NCBI RefSeq assembly: GCF_900106695.1
Contig: NZ_FNMZ01000004.1
Location: forward strand, 186,001 to 250,000
DNA: 64,000 bases
Direction of reading: 5' to 3'
From: Albimonas donghaensis
Lineage (GTDB): Bacteria; Pseudomonadota; Alphaproteobacteria; Rhodobacterales; Rhodobacteraceae
Shown: one piece after another, positions 32,681 through 39,982 of the stretch
How positions within the stretch are numbered: position 1 is the first letter of the stretch
Layout of the letters: the number at the start of each line of letters is the position of its first letter
Notes under the pieces: model-generated
Told to the model about the DNA's origin: nothing
The model's input: the letters and a program-made list of their open reading frames with translations, nothing else
Database searches by the model: none
Position numbers and translations under genes: made by a program

Positions 32681-33546
32681 GCCCGCGCGGGATCCCGACC
32701 GCCGCCCCCCGGATGGGCCGTCTGCTGCCCGTCGCGGGGCGCGCGGGGCTGATGCTGGGCGGCGTGCTGGTGGCGCTGGTGTTCCTCGCGGCCGGCGTGT
32801 CGCTGGTCTGGACCCCGCATGACCCGACCGTGATCGTGGTGACGGCGCGGTTCCAGCCGCCCTCGGCCGAGCATTGGCTGGGGACGGATCAGCTGGGGCG
32901 GGACGTGGCCTCGATGCTGATGGTCGGCGCCCGGCATTCGGTGACGGTGGCCCTGCTGGCGGTGGGGATCGGGGGGAGCATCGGGACCGCGCTGGGCCTG
33001 GCCGCGAGCGCCATCGGCGGCTGGGTCGAGGAAGCGGTGATGCGGATCGCCGATATCGGCTTCGCCTTTCCCGCGCTGCTCTTCGCCATCATGCTCTCGG
33101 CCATCTACGGGCCGTCGCTGAGCAATGCGGTGGCGGCCATCGCCTTCATCAACGCGCCGATCTTCGCGCGGGTGGCGCGGGGGTCCTCGGCGCTGATCTG
33201 GCGGCTGGATTACGCCATGGCGGCGCGGGCGGCGGGGCGCAGCCGGGCGGCCATAGCGCTGGCGCATGTGCTGCCCAACATCTCCGCGGTGCTGCTGGTG
33301 CAGGCGACCATCGAGTTCGCCGTGGCGATCCTGGCGGAGGCGGCGCTGAGCTATCTGGGCCTTGGCGTGCAGCCCCCGACGCCGTCCTGGGGCCGGATGC
33401 TGTCGGAGGCGCAGACGCTGCTGTTCCTGGAGCCCATGCTGGCGATCTGGCCGGGGCTGTGCATCGTCGTCGCCGTCATCGGCTTCAACATGCTGGGCGA
33501 CGGGCTGCGGGACGCGACGGACCCGCGGCTGGCGCGGGCGCGCTGA
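32677..33546 (+). CDS. ABC transporter permease, DppC/OppC type
   Basis: A 289-residue permease. The N-terminal single helix and HWLGTDQLGRDVASMLMVGA are the DppC signature; the EAA loop is DYAMAARAAGRSRAAIALAHVLPN. The C-terminal GLGVQPPTPSWGRMLSEA is also typical. It starts within the stop of the DppB-type gene (ATGA). No DppD/DppF-type ATPase gene follows: the next gene is an SDR on the opposite strand. The importer therefore needs ATPases encoded elsewhere, or they have been lost. Confidence 0.92.
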   Translation: MSPRGIPTAAPRMGRLLPVAGRAGLMLGGVLVALVFLAAGVSLVWTPHDPTVIVVTARFQPPSAEHWLGTDQLGRDVASMLMVGARHSVTVALLAVGIGGSIGTALGLAASAIGGWVEEAVMRIADIGFAFPALLFAIMLSAIYGPSLSNAVAAIAFINAPIFARVARGSSALIWRLDYAMAARAAGRSRAAIALAHVLPNISAVLLVQATIEFAVAILAEAALSYLGLGVQPPTPSWGRMLSEAQTLLFLEPMLAIWPGLCIVVAVIGFNMLGDGLRDATDPRLARAR

Positions 33547-33567
33547 AACGCGCCCGCAGGCCGGCGC

Positions 33568-34329
33568 TCAGGCCAGCATGCCGCCGTCGATCTGATGGAC
33601 CGAGCCGGTGATGTAGCTGGCCTCGTCGCTGGTCAGCCAGGCGATGAGGCGCGCGACCTCGGCGGCCTCGCCATAGCGACCCATGGGGATGCGGGACTCG
33701 ACCTGGGCGCGCACCGACGCCGCCTGCCCCGGCGCGCGGCCATCGTCGAGCGAGGCCATCATCCGCGTGTCGATCGGTCCCGGCGCCACCGCGACCACCC
33801 GCACGCCATCCGCCGCGCCTTCCTGCGCCGCCGAGCGCGTGAGCCCGATCACCGCATGCTTGGAGGCGACATAGGGGCTGAGCCCCGCCGCCCCGCGCAG
33901 CCCGGCGACCGAGGCCAGCAGCACGATGGCCCCGCCGCCCTGCGCCTTCATCCGGGGCATCAGGTCCATCAGCCCCAGCATCACGCCGCGCAGGTTCACG
34001 GCGATCACCTTGTCGAATTCCTCGATGGAGAATTCGCCGATGCGCTTGATCGGCCCCTCGATCCCGGCGTTGAGCACCGCGCCGTCGATCCGGCCCAGGC
34101 GCCCGCGCCCCGCCTCATGCGCCGCGGCGACCGAGGCCGGGTCCGACACGTCGCATGCCATGAAACAGCCCTGCTGGCCGATCTCGGCGGCCAGCGCCTC
34201 CAGCGGTTCGGCGTCGCGGTCGAGCAGCCACAGCCGCGCGCCCTCGTCGGCCAGCCGCAGCGCGGTCTCGCGCCCGATGCCGCCGGCGGCGCCGGTCAGC
34301 AGGATCCCTTTTCCGTCGTGGCGGCCCAT
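33568..34329 (-). CDS. Short-chain dehydrogenase/reductase (SDR)
   Basis: A 253-residue classical SDR. The cofactor motif is LLTGAAGGIGRETAL, followed by LLDRDAEP, where the aspartate suggests NAD(H). NAG is replaced within VLNAGIEGP. The catalytic Ser-Tyr-Lys set is visible in LLASVAGLRG and SPYVASKHAVIGL. It would oxidise or reduce an alcohol/ketone. GGGAGAG precedes the ATG. It lies 72 nt downstream of the racemase-family gene, so it probably ends the deacetylase-racemase operon. Substrate unknown. Confidence 0.9.
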   Translation of the reverse strand: MGRHDGKGILLTGAAGGIGRETALRLADEGARLWLLDRDAEPLEALAAEIGQQGCFMACDVSDPASVAAAHEAGRGRLGRIDGAVLNAGIEGPIKRIGEFSIEEFDKVIAVNLRGVMLGLMDLMPRMKAQGGGAIVLLASVAGLRGAAGLSPYVASKHAVIGLTRSAAQEGAADGVRVVAVAPGPIDTRMMASLDDGRAPGQAASVRAQVESRIPMGRYGEAAEVARLIAWLTSDEASYITGSVHQIDGGMLA

Positions 34330-34401
34330 GCGTCTCTCCCTTGGCTGGTAGGGGGGCAGAGGACCAGACGGGGGGCCGGGGCGCTTGCGTCGAAGGGGGT
34401 C

Positions 34402-35145
34402 TCAGCCGCCGCCCATATGGCGGGCGAGCGGGGCGGCGAGCCCGACCGACGCCTTGCCCGGCGGGCGGGCCAGCCCGCCCTTGCAGGCGCCGCCGGGGGC
34501 GAGGCGGACCAGCATCTCCGCCTGCATCACCGCCGCGGCGATGGGGTCGACGGCCACGCAGGGGAAATCCGGCCCCATCTCGAAGGCCATGCCGGCCAGG
34601 GGCGCGCCGCCGAAGATCACCACATCGGCCCGATCCTCGCGCGCCGCGGCCAGGGCGAGATCCACCAGCGTCTCGCGCATGGTGGCGGCGACATCGGCCA
34701 CCGGCCCCTCCGCCGCGGGGGGCGTGCGCAGGCCGGCGAAACGGGGGGCGAGGCCCAGCGCCTCGACGGAATCGAGGAACCAGGACGACATCAGCGGCGT
34801 GAAGGTGACGATCGAGAACCGCTCCCCCAGCGGCAGGGCGGCCATCATCGCCGCCTCCGCCATGCCGGTGACGGGGAGGTCGAAAAGCTCCCGCGCCGCC
34901 TTCAGCCCCGGGTCGCCGAAGGCCGCGATGACCACCGCGTCGGCGCCCTCCAGGTTCCCGGCGATCATCTCGAGCGCCACGGCGCCGGCGATCTGCGCCT
35001 CGGAGCGGGACGAGATGTAGGGGAAGCCATGGGTGGCGGTGAGCGGCACGATCTCCGTGCCCGGCGCGGCGACCCGGCGGGCGACGGCGGCGAGCCGGTC
35101 GGTCATCGCCTGCGTCATGTTCGGATTGACCAGCAGGATCTTCAT
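34402..35145 (-). CDS. Asp/Glu/hydantoin racemase family protein
   Basis: A 247-residue protein of the Asp/Glu racemase superfamily, HyuE/DcsC-like hydantoin racemase branch. It starts MKILLVNPNMTQAMT, the N-terminal VNPN signature of hydantoin and allantoin racemases. A catalytic-cysteine position should follow in the FGDPGLKAA part; at that place the sequence reads AAFGDPGL, with Gly-Asp and no cysteine, while GGAPL replaces the usual second GC segment. Cysteine appears only in FPCVAVD and GGACKGG. It may thus be a non-racemase member such as an Asp/maleate isomerase-like or binding protein. Its ATG overlaps the deacetylase-family stop by 4 nt. Confidence 0.8.
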   Translation of the reverse strand: MKILLVNPNMTQAMTDRLAAVARRVAAPGTEIVPLTATHGFPYISSRSEAQIAGAVALEMIAGNLEGADAVVIAAFGDPGLKAARELFDLPVTGMAEAAMMAALPLGERFSIVTFTPLMSSWFLDSVEALGLAPRFAGLRTPPAAEGPVADVAATMRETLVDLALAAAREDRADVVIFGGAPLAGMAFEMGPDFPCVAVDPIAAAVMQAEMLVRLAPGGACKGGLARPPGKASVGLAAPLARHMGGG

Positions 35146-36086
35146 GCGGCGGTCTCCGGCGCGGCCGACGTGGCGGGGGTCCATTCGGGCAGGCCCGCGG
35201 CCTCGCGCCAGCGGGCGGCGATCCGGGCGCGGGTGGCGAACCAGACCTCGCCCGAGGCCGACATGCGGTCCAGCAGCGCCTCCAGACCGCCGATGCGGGC
35301 CGGGCGGCCGATGATGCGCAGATGCAGGCCGACCGACATCATGCGGGCCTCGGTCGCGCCCTCGTCCATCAGGCGGTCGAAGGCGGCGAGGCAGTAGCGC
35401 GAGAAATCCTCGGCATGGACGAAGGCCCCGCCGGGTTCGAAGCGCATGTCATTGGTGTCGAAGGCGTAGGGGAGCAGGACATGGGGGCGGCCGGCGACCT
35501 GCGCGATGCGGGGGACGTCGTCGTCGTAGCAGTCCGAATCGTAGAGGAACCCGCCATGCTCCCCCAGCAGACGGCGGGTATGGGGGGAGGAGGCCGAGCG
35601 GGTGTGCCAGCCCCGCGGCGCGACGCCGGTCGCGGCCCCGACGGCGGCATGGGTGCGGGCGATGATCGCGCGCTCCTCGGCCTCGGCCATGCCGGCATGG
35701 GTCTCCCACAACCAGCCATGGCACGACGCCTCGTGACCCCGGCGCGCCAGATCCGCCATCAGCCAGGGCAGCCGCGTCGCCGCCCGCCCGCAGGTGGAGA
35801 AGGTGGCCGGAACCCCGTGGCGGGCGAGCGTCCCGGCGATGCGGCGGTAGCCCGCGCGGGGGCCGTAGGCGTAGTGGCTTTCCATGCAGGGATCGGGGGC
35901 GCCGACGACTTCCTGGCGGGCCTCGTAGACGCTTTCGTTGACCGGGTCGCCATCGGCGACGGAACGTTCGGCCCCTTCCTCGACATTCACCACGACGGAG
36001 ACGGCGAGCCGCGCGCCTCCCGGCCAGGGGGCGGCGGGGGCGCCGTCCCAGGCTCCGCGGAAATCCCGCCGGTCGGTCGAGGTCAT
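35142..36086 (-). CDS. Polysaccharide deacetylase-family protein, PuuE (allantoinase)-like
   Basis: A 314-residue NodB/CE4-fold protein of the PuuE type. Recognisable parts are YGPRAGYRRIAGTLARHGV, FSTCGRAATRLPWL, RRGHEASCHGWLW (the H-x-H like segment), GWHTRSASSPHT and MSVGLHLRIIGRPARIGGL. Cofactor-independent PuuE allantoinases and related amidohydrolases share these. Together with the racemase-family gene (4-nt overlap) and HyuA/HyuB nearby it suggests breakdown of a cyclic ureide or amide. Direct proof that the substrate is allantoin is lacking, and no other allantoin genes are visible. The ATG at 36084-36086 has no strong ribosome-binding site. Confidence 0.85.
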   Translation of the reverse strand: MTSTDRRDFRGAWDGAPAAPWPGGARLAVSVVVNVEEGAERSVADGDPVNESVYEARQEVVGAPDPCMESHYAYGPRAGYRRIAGTLARHGVPATFSTCGRAATRLPWLMADLARRGHEASCHGWLWETHAGMAEAEERAIIARTHAAVGAATGVAPRGWHTRSASSPHTRRLLGEHGGFLYDSDCYDDDVPRIAQVAGRPHVLLPYAFDTNDMRFEPGGAFVHAEDFSRYCLAAFDRLMDEGATEARMMSVGLHLRIIGRPARIGGLEALLDRMSASGEVWFATRARIAARWREAAGLPEWTPATSAAPETAA

Positions 36087-36199
36087 GGGCCCTGCCCCCC
36101 GTTGCTGCTGCGCGTCGCCGAAGGGGTGAGCATGACCCGACCCGGCCGGCTTCGCCAGAGCGGGCGGCGGCGCCCTTCGCCGCGGGGGGGGCGCCGCCC

Positions 36200-36694
36200 T
36201 CAGGCGACGCGGGCCGGGGCCGGGGACGGGTCCGATCGGCCGCACGGCGCGCCCAGCGCCATGGCGGGGTATTTGCGGCACGCCAGTTCCAGCACCAGTT
36301 CGGCCGCGGCGCCGAGCAGGCGGTCGTCGGCCGGGGCCTCCGACACCTGGCGGATATCGCGGCCAAGGCCCATGGCGGCGGCCTCGGTCGCGTCGATCAC
36401 GCCCAGCGGCAAGTCCGGCGACAGCCTCCGACGCGGCGCCGGCCGATACGCCCAGCACAGGGGCGTGTGGCGCCGGTCGGATAGGATCGCCGCGGCAAGC
36501 GTGCGCAGCCCGTCCCGCGGTCCTTCCAGGGCCTGGATGTAGCTGTGCGCGTCCCAGTACAGCGCGCCCGCGCAGCCAAAGCCGGGATTGCGCCGCTCCG
36601 CGCTGCGCAGGACATCGAACATGACGGCGGCCGGCGGATCGCGCCAACAGCTTCGCATCACGAGCAAACTAATTTTTTGATCAACACTTGTCAT
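36200..36694 (-). CDS. BLUF-like protein without the flavin-switch tyrosine
   Basis: A 164-residue protein whose residues 8-100 fit the BLUF (blue-light sensing FAD) domain: ISLLVMRS, then ERRNPGFGCAGALYW, YIQALEGPRDG and LSDRRHTPLCWAYRPAPRR. Compared with AppA, Asn36 matches Asn45 and Gln54 matches Gln63, but the tyrosine (Tyr21 in AppA) is Met13, and the C-terminal tryptophan region is not recognisable. The photocycle needs that tyrosine, so it is probably not light-responsive, though it may bind flavin or act as a protein-interaction domain. I chose the ATG at 36694; 36724 is an alternative. It lies upstream of the deacetylase-family gene and diverges from a TRAP operon. Confidence 0.7.
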   Translation of the reverse strand: MTSVDQKISLLVMRSCWRDPPAAVMFDVLRSAERRNPGFGCAGALYWDAHSYIQALEGPRDGLRTLAAAILSDRRHTPLCWAYRPAPRRRLSPDLPLGVIDATEAAAMGLGRDIRQVSEAPADDRLLGAAAELVLELACRKYPAMALGAPCGRSDPSPAPARVA

Positions 36695-36853
36695 TACGAA
36701 ACTGTTTCTCCTGTTCAGCAGCATATCGAGCGATTTCGCTGAAAATCTCCCTAAAAACTCAAGGTTAATGGTTCGTTAATCAGCCGGGAGCCGCGCCGGG
36801 CGGCGTCTTTGCGTCACGCCGGGCGACGCGTCGTCAGGGGGGCGCCGTCGCGG

Positions 36854-36869
36854 ATAATGGCACGATTAT
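36854..36869. promoter_or_regulatory. Inverted repeat upstream of the second TRAP operon
   Basis: ATAAT (36854-36858) and ATTAT (36865-36869) form an inverted repeat with a 6-nt gap, about 60 nt upstream of the dctP start. It stands in an A/T-rich block (36655-36880) that separates the BLUF-like gene (minus) from the TRAP genes (plus), and the region also contains GGTTAATGGTTCGTTAATC (36763-36781) with two TTAAT/TTAAC-type repeats. A regulator-binding site or -10 element is likely, but unproven. Confidence 0.35.
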
Positions 36870-36927
36870 TGCGATGCAAATGACTGAAGAGCGCCGCGCG
36901 CGCCGCCATAACCAACAGGAGAGACCC

Positions 36928-37929
36928 ATGTTCTTCCCCCGCACGCTCGCCGCCCCGCTGAGCCGGCTCGCGGTCGCCGGCGCCCTCGCGCTGGGCGCCG
37001 TCGGCGCCGCCGCCCCGGCCTCGGCCGAAGACTGGCTGATGGCTTCGGGCTATCCCGAAGACAACTTCCTGACCAAGAACCTCCGCATGTTCATCGAGGA
37101 AGTGGGCGAGAAATCGGACCTGACCATCGACCTCCAGTCCAATGACACGCTCATCAAGCTCAACGCCATCAAGACGGCGGTGCAGCGTCAACAGGTGCCG
37201 ATCGGCGAAATCCGGCTCGGCGTTTACGGCAACGAGGACCCGATGTTCATCCTCGCCGGCCTGCCCTTCGTCGCCTCGACCTATGAGCAGGCCTGGGCCC
37301 TGAAGGATCTTCAGAAGCCTTACTTCGACGAGGTGTTCGAGGACGCCGGCCTGATGGTGCTGTTCTACCAGCCCTGGCCGGGCCAGGGCTTCTACACCAA
37401 GACCCCGGTGAACGGACTTGCCGATTTCGAAGGCAAGAAACTGCGCATCTATTCGACGGCCACGCAGCAGATGGGCGAGATGCTCGGGTTCCAGGCCACC
37501 ATCCTGCCCTTCGCCGAGATCCCGCAGGCCTTCTCCACCGGCCTGATCGAGGCGCTGTTCACCTCGCCCCAGACCGGCATCGACATCCAGGCCTGGGACA
37601 ACACCGACCACTTCACCTATGCCGGCGCCATCTATTCCAAGAACGCCGTCATCGTGAACAAGGACGCCTTCGAATCCCTGCCCGCCGAGACGCAGGAAGT
37701 GATCCTCGCCGCCGCCGAGACCGCCGAGGCCCGCGCCTGGGAGATGTCGGCCGCCACCACCAAGGAGCAGATCGGCGTGCTCGCCTCCAACGGCATGACC
37801 ACCACCGACGCCCCCGAGGAAGTCGTGACCAAGATGGTCGAGATCGGCGGCGAGATGATGAAGGGCTGGCGCGAGACCGCCTCGCCGGAGGCCATCGCCG
37901 TGCTCGACGCCTATCTCGAAGCCCGCTGA
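36928..37929 (+). CDS. dctP: TRAP transporter substrate-binding protein (DctP family)
   Basis: A 333-residue periplasmic receptor. The signal peptide ends near ASAEDW. The DctP signature appears in NGLADFEGKKLRIYSTATQQMGEMLG, with the conserved Arg that clamps a substrate carboxylate, and in IEALFTSPQTGIDIQAWD. Its length is normal. AGGAGA precedes the ATG. It heads a full TRAP operon with dctQ and dctM. It lies next to the BLUF-like/deacetylase/racemase group (divergent) and HyuA/HyuB (convergent), so the transported acid may be the substrate or product of those amidohydrolase-type enzymes. Confidence 0.9.
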   Translation: MFFPRTLAAPLSRLAVAGALALGAVGAAAPASAEDWLMASGYPEDNFLTKNLRMFIEEVGEKSDLTIDLQSNDTLIKLNAIKTAVQRQQVPIGEIRLGVYGNEDPMFILAGLPFVASTYEQAWALKDLQKPYFDEVFEDAGLMVLFYQPWPGQGFYTKTPVNGLADFEGKKLRIYSTATQQMGEMLGFQATILPFAEIPQAFSTGLIEALFTSPQTGIDIQAWDNTDHFTYAGAIYSKNAVIVNKDAFESLPAETQEVILAAAETAEARAWEMSAATTKEQIGVLASNGMTTTDAPEEVVTKMVEIGGEMMKGWRETASPEAIAVLDAYLEAR

Positions 37930-37939
37930 GGCGGTGAAC

Positions 37940-38491
37940 GTGAGCGACCGCGTGGCCTCCCCCCTGCGCCGCACGCTCGACGCGATCTACCTCGCGTCGG
38001 GCGCGCTTTCCGGCATCTGCCTGGTCGGCATCGCCGTGACCATCGTGGCCCAGGTGGTCGGGCGGGAGCTCGGCTTCGTGGTCGATTCGACCGAGACGGC
38101 GGGGTTCTGCCTCGCCGCCTCGACCTTCTTCGGGCTCGCCTACGCCTTCCGGGGCGGGGCGCATGTGCGGGTCACGCTGCTGATCCGCTACGCCGGGCCC
38201 CTGCCCCGCAAGCTGGTGGAGCTGTGGTGCATCGGCTTCGCCATCTGCGCCTTCGCCTACTTCCTCTACTGGGCGGTGGACCTGGTGTATTTCTCCTGGA
38301 AATTCAACGAACTAAGCCCCGGCCTGCTGGCGATCCCGTTCTGGATCCCGCGGCTGGCGATGGCGGTCGGATCGGCCGTCTTCCTGCTGGCGCTGGTCGA
38401 TGAGTTCATCGCCGTCGCCCGGGGCGGGACGCCCACATACGAAGCCAATGCCGAGACCGCGCTCGGCGATCTTCCGGAGGCCGGGGAATGA
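37940..38491 (+). CDS. dctQ: TRAP transporter small permease subunit (DctQ)
   Basis: A 183-residue protein with four predicted membrane helices (LSGICLVGIAVTIVAQVVG; GFCLAASTFFGLAYAF; IGFAICAFAYFLYWAV; MAVGSAVFLLALVDEF). The RELGFVV and RGGAHVRVTLLI loops are typical of DctQ. The start is a GTG: GAGG lies 8 nt upstream of the GTG at 37940; an in-frame GTG at 37934 is the alternative. Its stop overlaps the dctM start by 4 nt. Confidence 0.88.
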   Translation: MSDRVASPLRRTLDAIYLASGALSGICLVGIAVTIVAQVVGRELGFVVDSTETAGFCLAASTFFGLAYAFRGGAHVRVTLLIRYAGPLPRKLVELWCIGFAICAFAYFLYWAVDLVYFSWKFNELSPGLLAIPFWIPRLAMAVGSAVFLLALVDEFIAVARGGTPTYEANAETALGDLPEAGE

Positions 38492-39795
38492 GCGTCGATC
38501 CAGGCATGATCGCCCTGATCCTGTTCGGGGTGATGGGGCTGCTGCTGGCCTCGGGCATCTGGGTGGCGGTGTCGCTGACCGCCGTGGGCTTCGTGGCGAT
38601 GTCCCTGTTCTCCAAGGCCCCCGCCGGGTCGCTCATGGCGGCCACGGTCTGGGATGCGAGCTGGAACTGGGCGCTGACCGCGCTGCCGCTGTTCATCTGG
38701 ATGGGCGAGATCCTGTTCCGCACCCGCCTGTCGGAGGACATGTTCCGCGGGCTGTCGCCCCTTGTCGGCCGGCTTCCCGGCGGGCTTTTGCACGTCAACG
38801 TGATCGGCTGCGGGGTCATGGCGGCGGTGGCGGGATCGTCGGCCGTGACCTGCGCCACCGTGGGCCGCATGTCGGTGCCCGAGCTGAAGGCGCGCGGCTA
38901 TGACGAACGCCTGATCATCGGCACGCTGGCGGGCTCCGGCACGCTGGGACTGCTGATTCCGCCCTCGATCATGCTGATCGTCTACGGGGTGATCGCGCAG
39001 CAATCCATTTCCCGGCTGTTCATCGCGGGGGTCGTGCCCGGGGTGATGATCATCGGCCTGTTCATGGGCTATGTGGCGATCCGGGCCAGGCTGAACCCCT
39101 CGCTGGCGCCGCCCTTCACCGAGCGGCTGACCTGGCGCGAGAAACTCTCCCGCGCGAAGCTGCTGATCCCGGTGGCGCTGCTGATCGCGCTGGTGATCGG
39201 GTCCATCTACGGCGGCGTGGCCACCCCGACCGAAGCCGCGACCATGGGCGTGTTCGGCGCGCTGGGCCTGGCGGCGTGGTCGCGCTCCCTCACCCGGGCG
39301 AGCTTTTTCGAGGCGCTGATGGGCGCGGTGCGCACCTCGACCATGATCGCCTTCATCCTGGCGGGCGCGGCGTTCCTGTCGATCGCCATGGGCTTCACCG
39401 GGGTGCCGCGGGCCATCGCGAAATCGGTGGAGGCGTGGGAGCTGTCGCCCTACGCGCTGCTGGCGGTCCTGACGGTGCTCTATATCGTGCTGGGCTGCTT
39501 CCTGGACGGGGTGTCGATGATGGTGGTGACCGCCTCGGTGGTGCTGCCGATGGTCAGCGATGCGGGCATCGACCTGCTGTGGTTCGGCATCTTCACGGTG
39601 ATCGTGGTGGAGATGGCGCAGATCACGCCGCCGGTGGGGTTCAACCTGTTCGTGCTGCAGGGCATGACCGGGCGGGACATCCTTCAGGTGACGCGGGCGG
39701 CGATGCCGTTCTTCTTCCTGATGCTGCTGGGCATCCTGCTGATCGTGATCTTCCCGGGCATCGTCACCTGGCCGGTCAGCTACATGGTGAACTGA
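38488..39795 (+). CDS. dctM: TRAP transporter large permease subunit (DctM)
   Basis: A 435-residue DctM/IT-superfamily permease with about 12 helices. Family segments are GSSAVTCATVGRMSVPELK, LGLLIPPSIMLIVYG, ATPTEAATMGVFGAL and ITPPVGFNLFVLQGM. It is similar in size to the first DctM (9.2-10.5 kb), but the two differ enough not to be a recent duplication. It closes the second TRAP operon, followed by a strong terminator at 39833-39854. Confidence 0.93.
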   Translation: MSVDPGMIALILFGVMGLLLASGIWVAVSLTAVGFVAMSLFSKAPAGSLMAATVWDASWNWALTALPLFIWMGEILFRTRLSEDMFRGLSPLVGRLPGGLLHVNVIGCGVMAAVAGSSAVTCATVGRMSVPELKARGYDERLIIGTLAGSGTLGLLIPPSIMLIVYGVIAQQSISRLFIAGVVPGVMIIGLFMGYVAIRARLNPSLAPPFTERLTWREKLSRAKLLIPVALLIALVIGSIYGGVATPTEAATMGVFGALGLAAWSRSLTRASFFEALMGAVRTSTMIAFILAGAAFLSIAMGFTGVPRAIAKSVEAWELSPYALLAVLTVLYIVLGCFLDGVSMMVVTASVVLPMVSDAGIDLLWFGIFTVIVVEMAQITPPVGFNLFVLQGMTGRDILQVTRAAMPFFFLMLLGILLIVIFPGIVTWPVSYMVN

Positions 39796-39832
39796 CCCGG
39801 ACGCCCGCCGCCCGCATCGCCGGACATGAAGA

Positions 39833-39854
39833 AAGGGGGCCGCGAGGCCCCCTT
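39833..39854. terminator. Intrinsic terminator between dctM and hyuB
   Basis: AAGGGGGCC (39833-39841) and GGCCCCCTT (39846-39854) form a perfect 9-bp stem with a GCGA loop. The A-rich flank upstream on plus serves as a short U tract for the minus strand. It can act for both convergent genes. Confidence 0.7.
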
Positions 39855-39982
39855 CGCGTTGCGCCCCGCCGCGCGACCGCCGCCCATCCGCCGTCGATCC
39901 GCCGACCGAACCCCGGCGCGTCGGGGGAGGGCGGGCGGGCCGCGCGCCGGGGTTCGGTCGGCGCCCGGCGCAGGCGGCGCCC

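Noticed and set aside
9223-39795. The two TRAP systems as a recent duplication
   Set aside because: Gene order is the same, but protein sequences of dctP, dctQ and dctM differ too much (sizes 379 vs 333 residues for dctP; different signatures).
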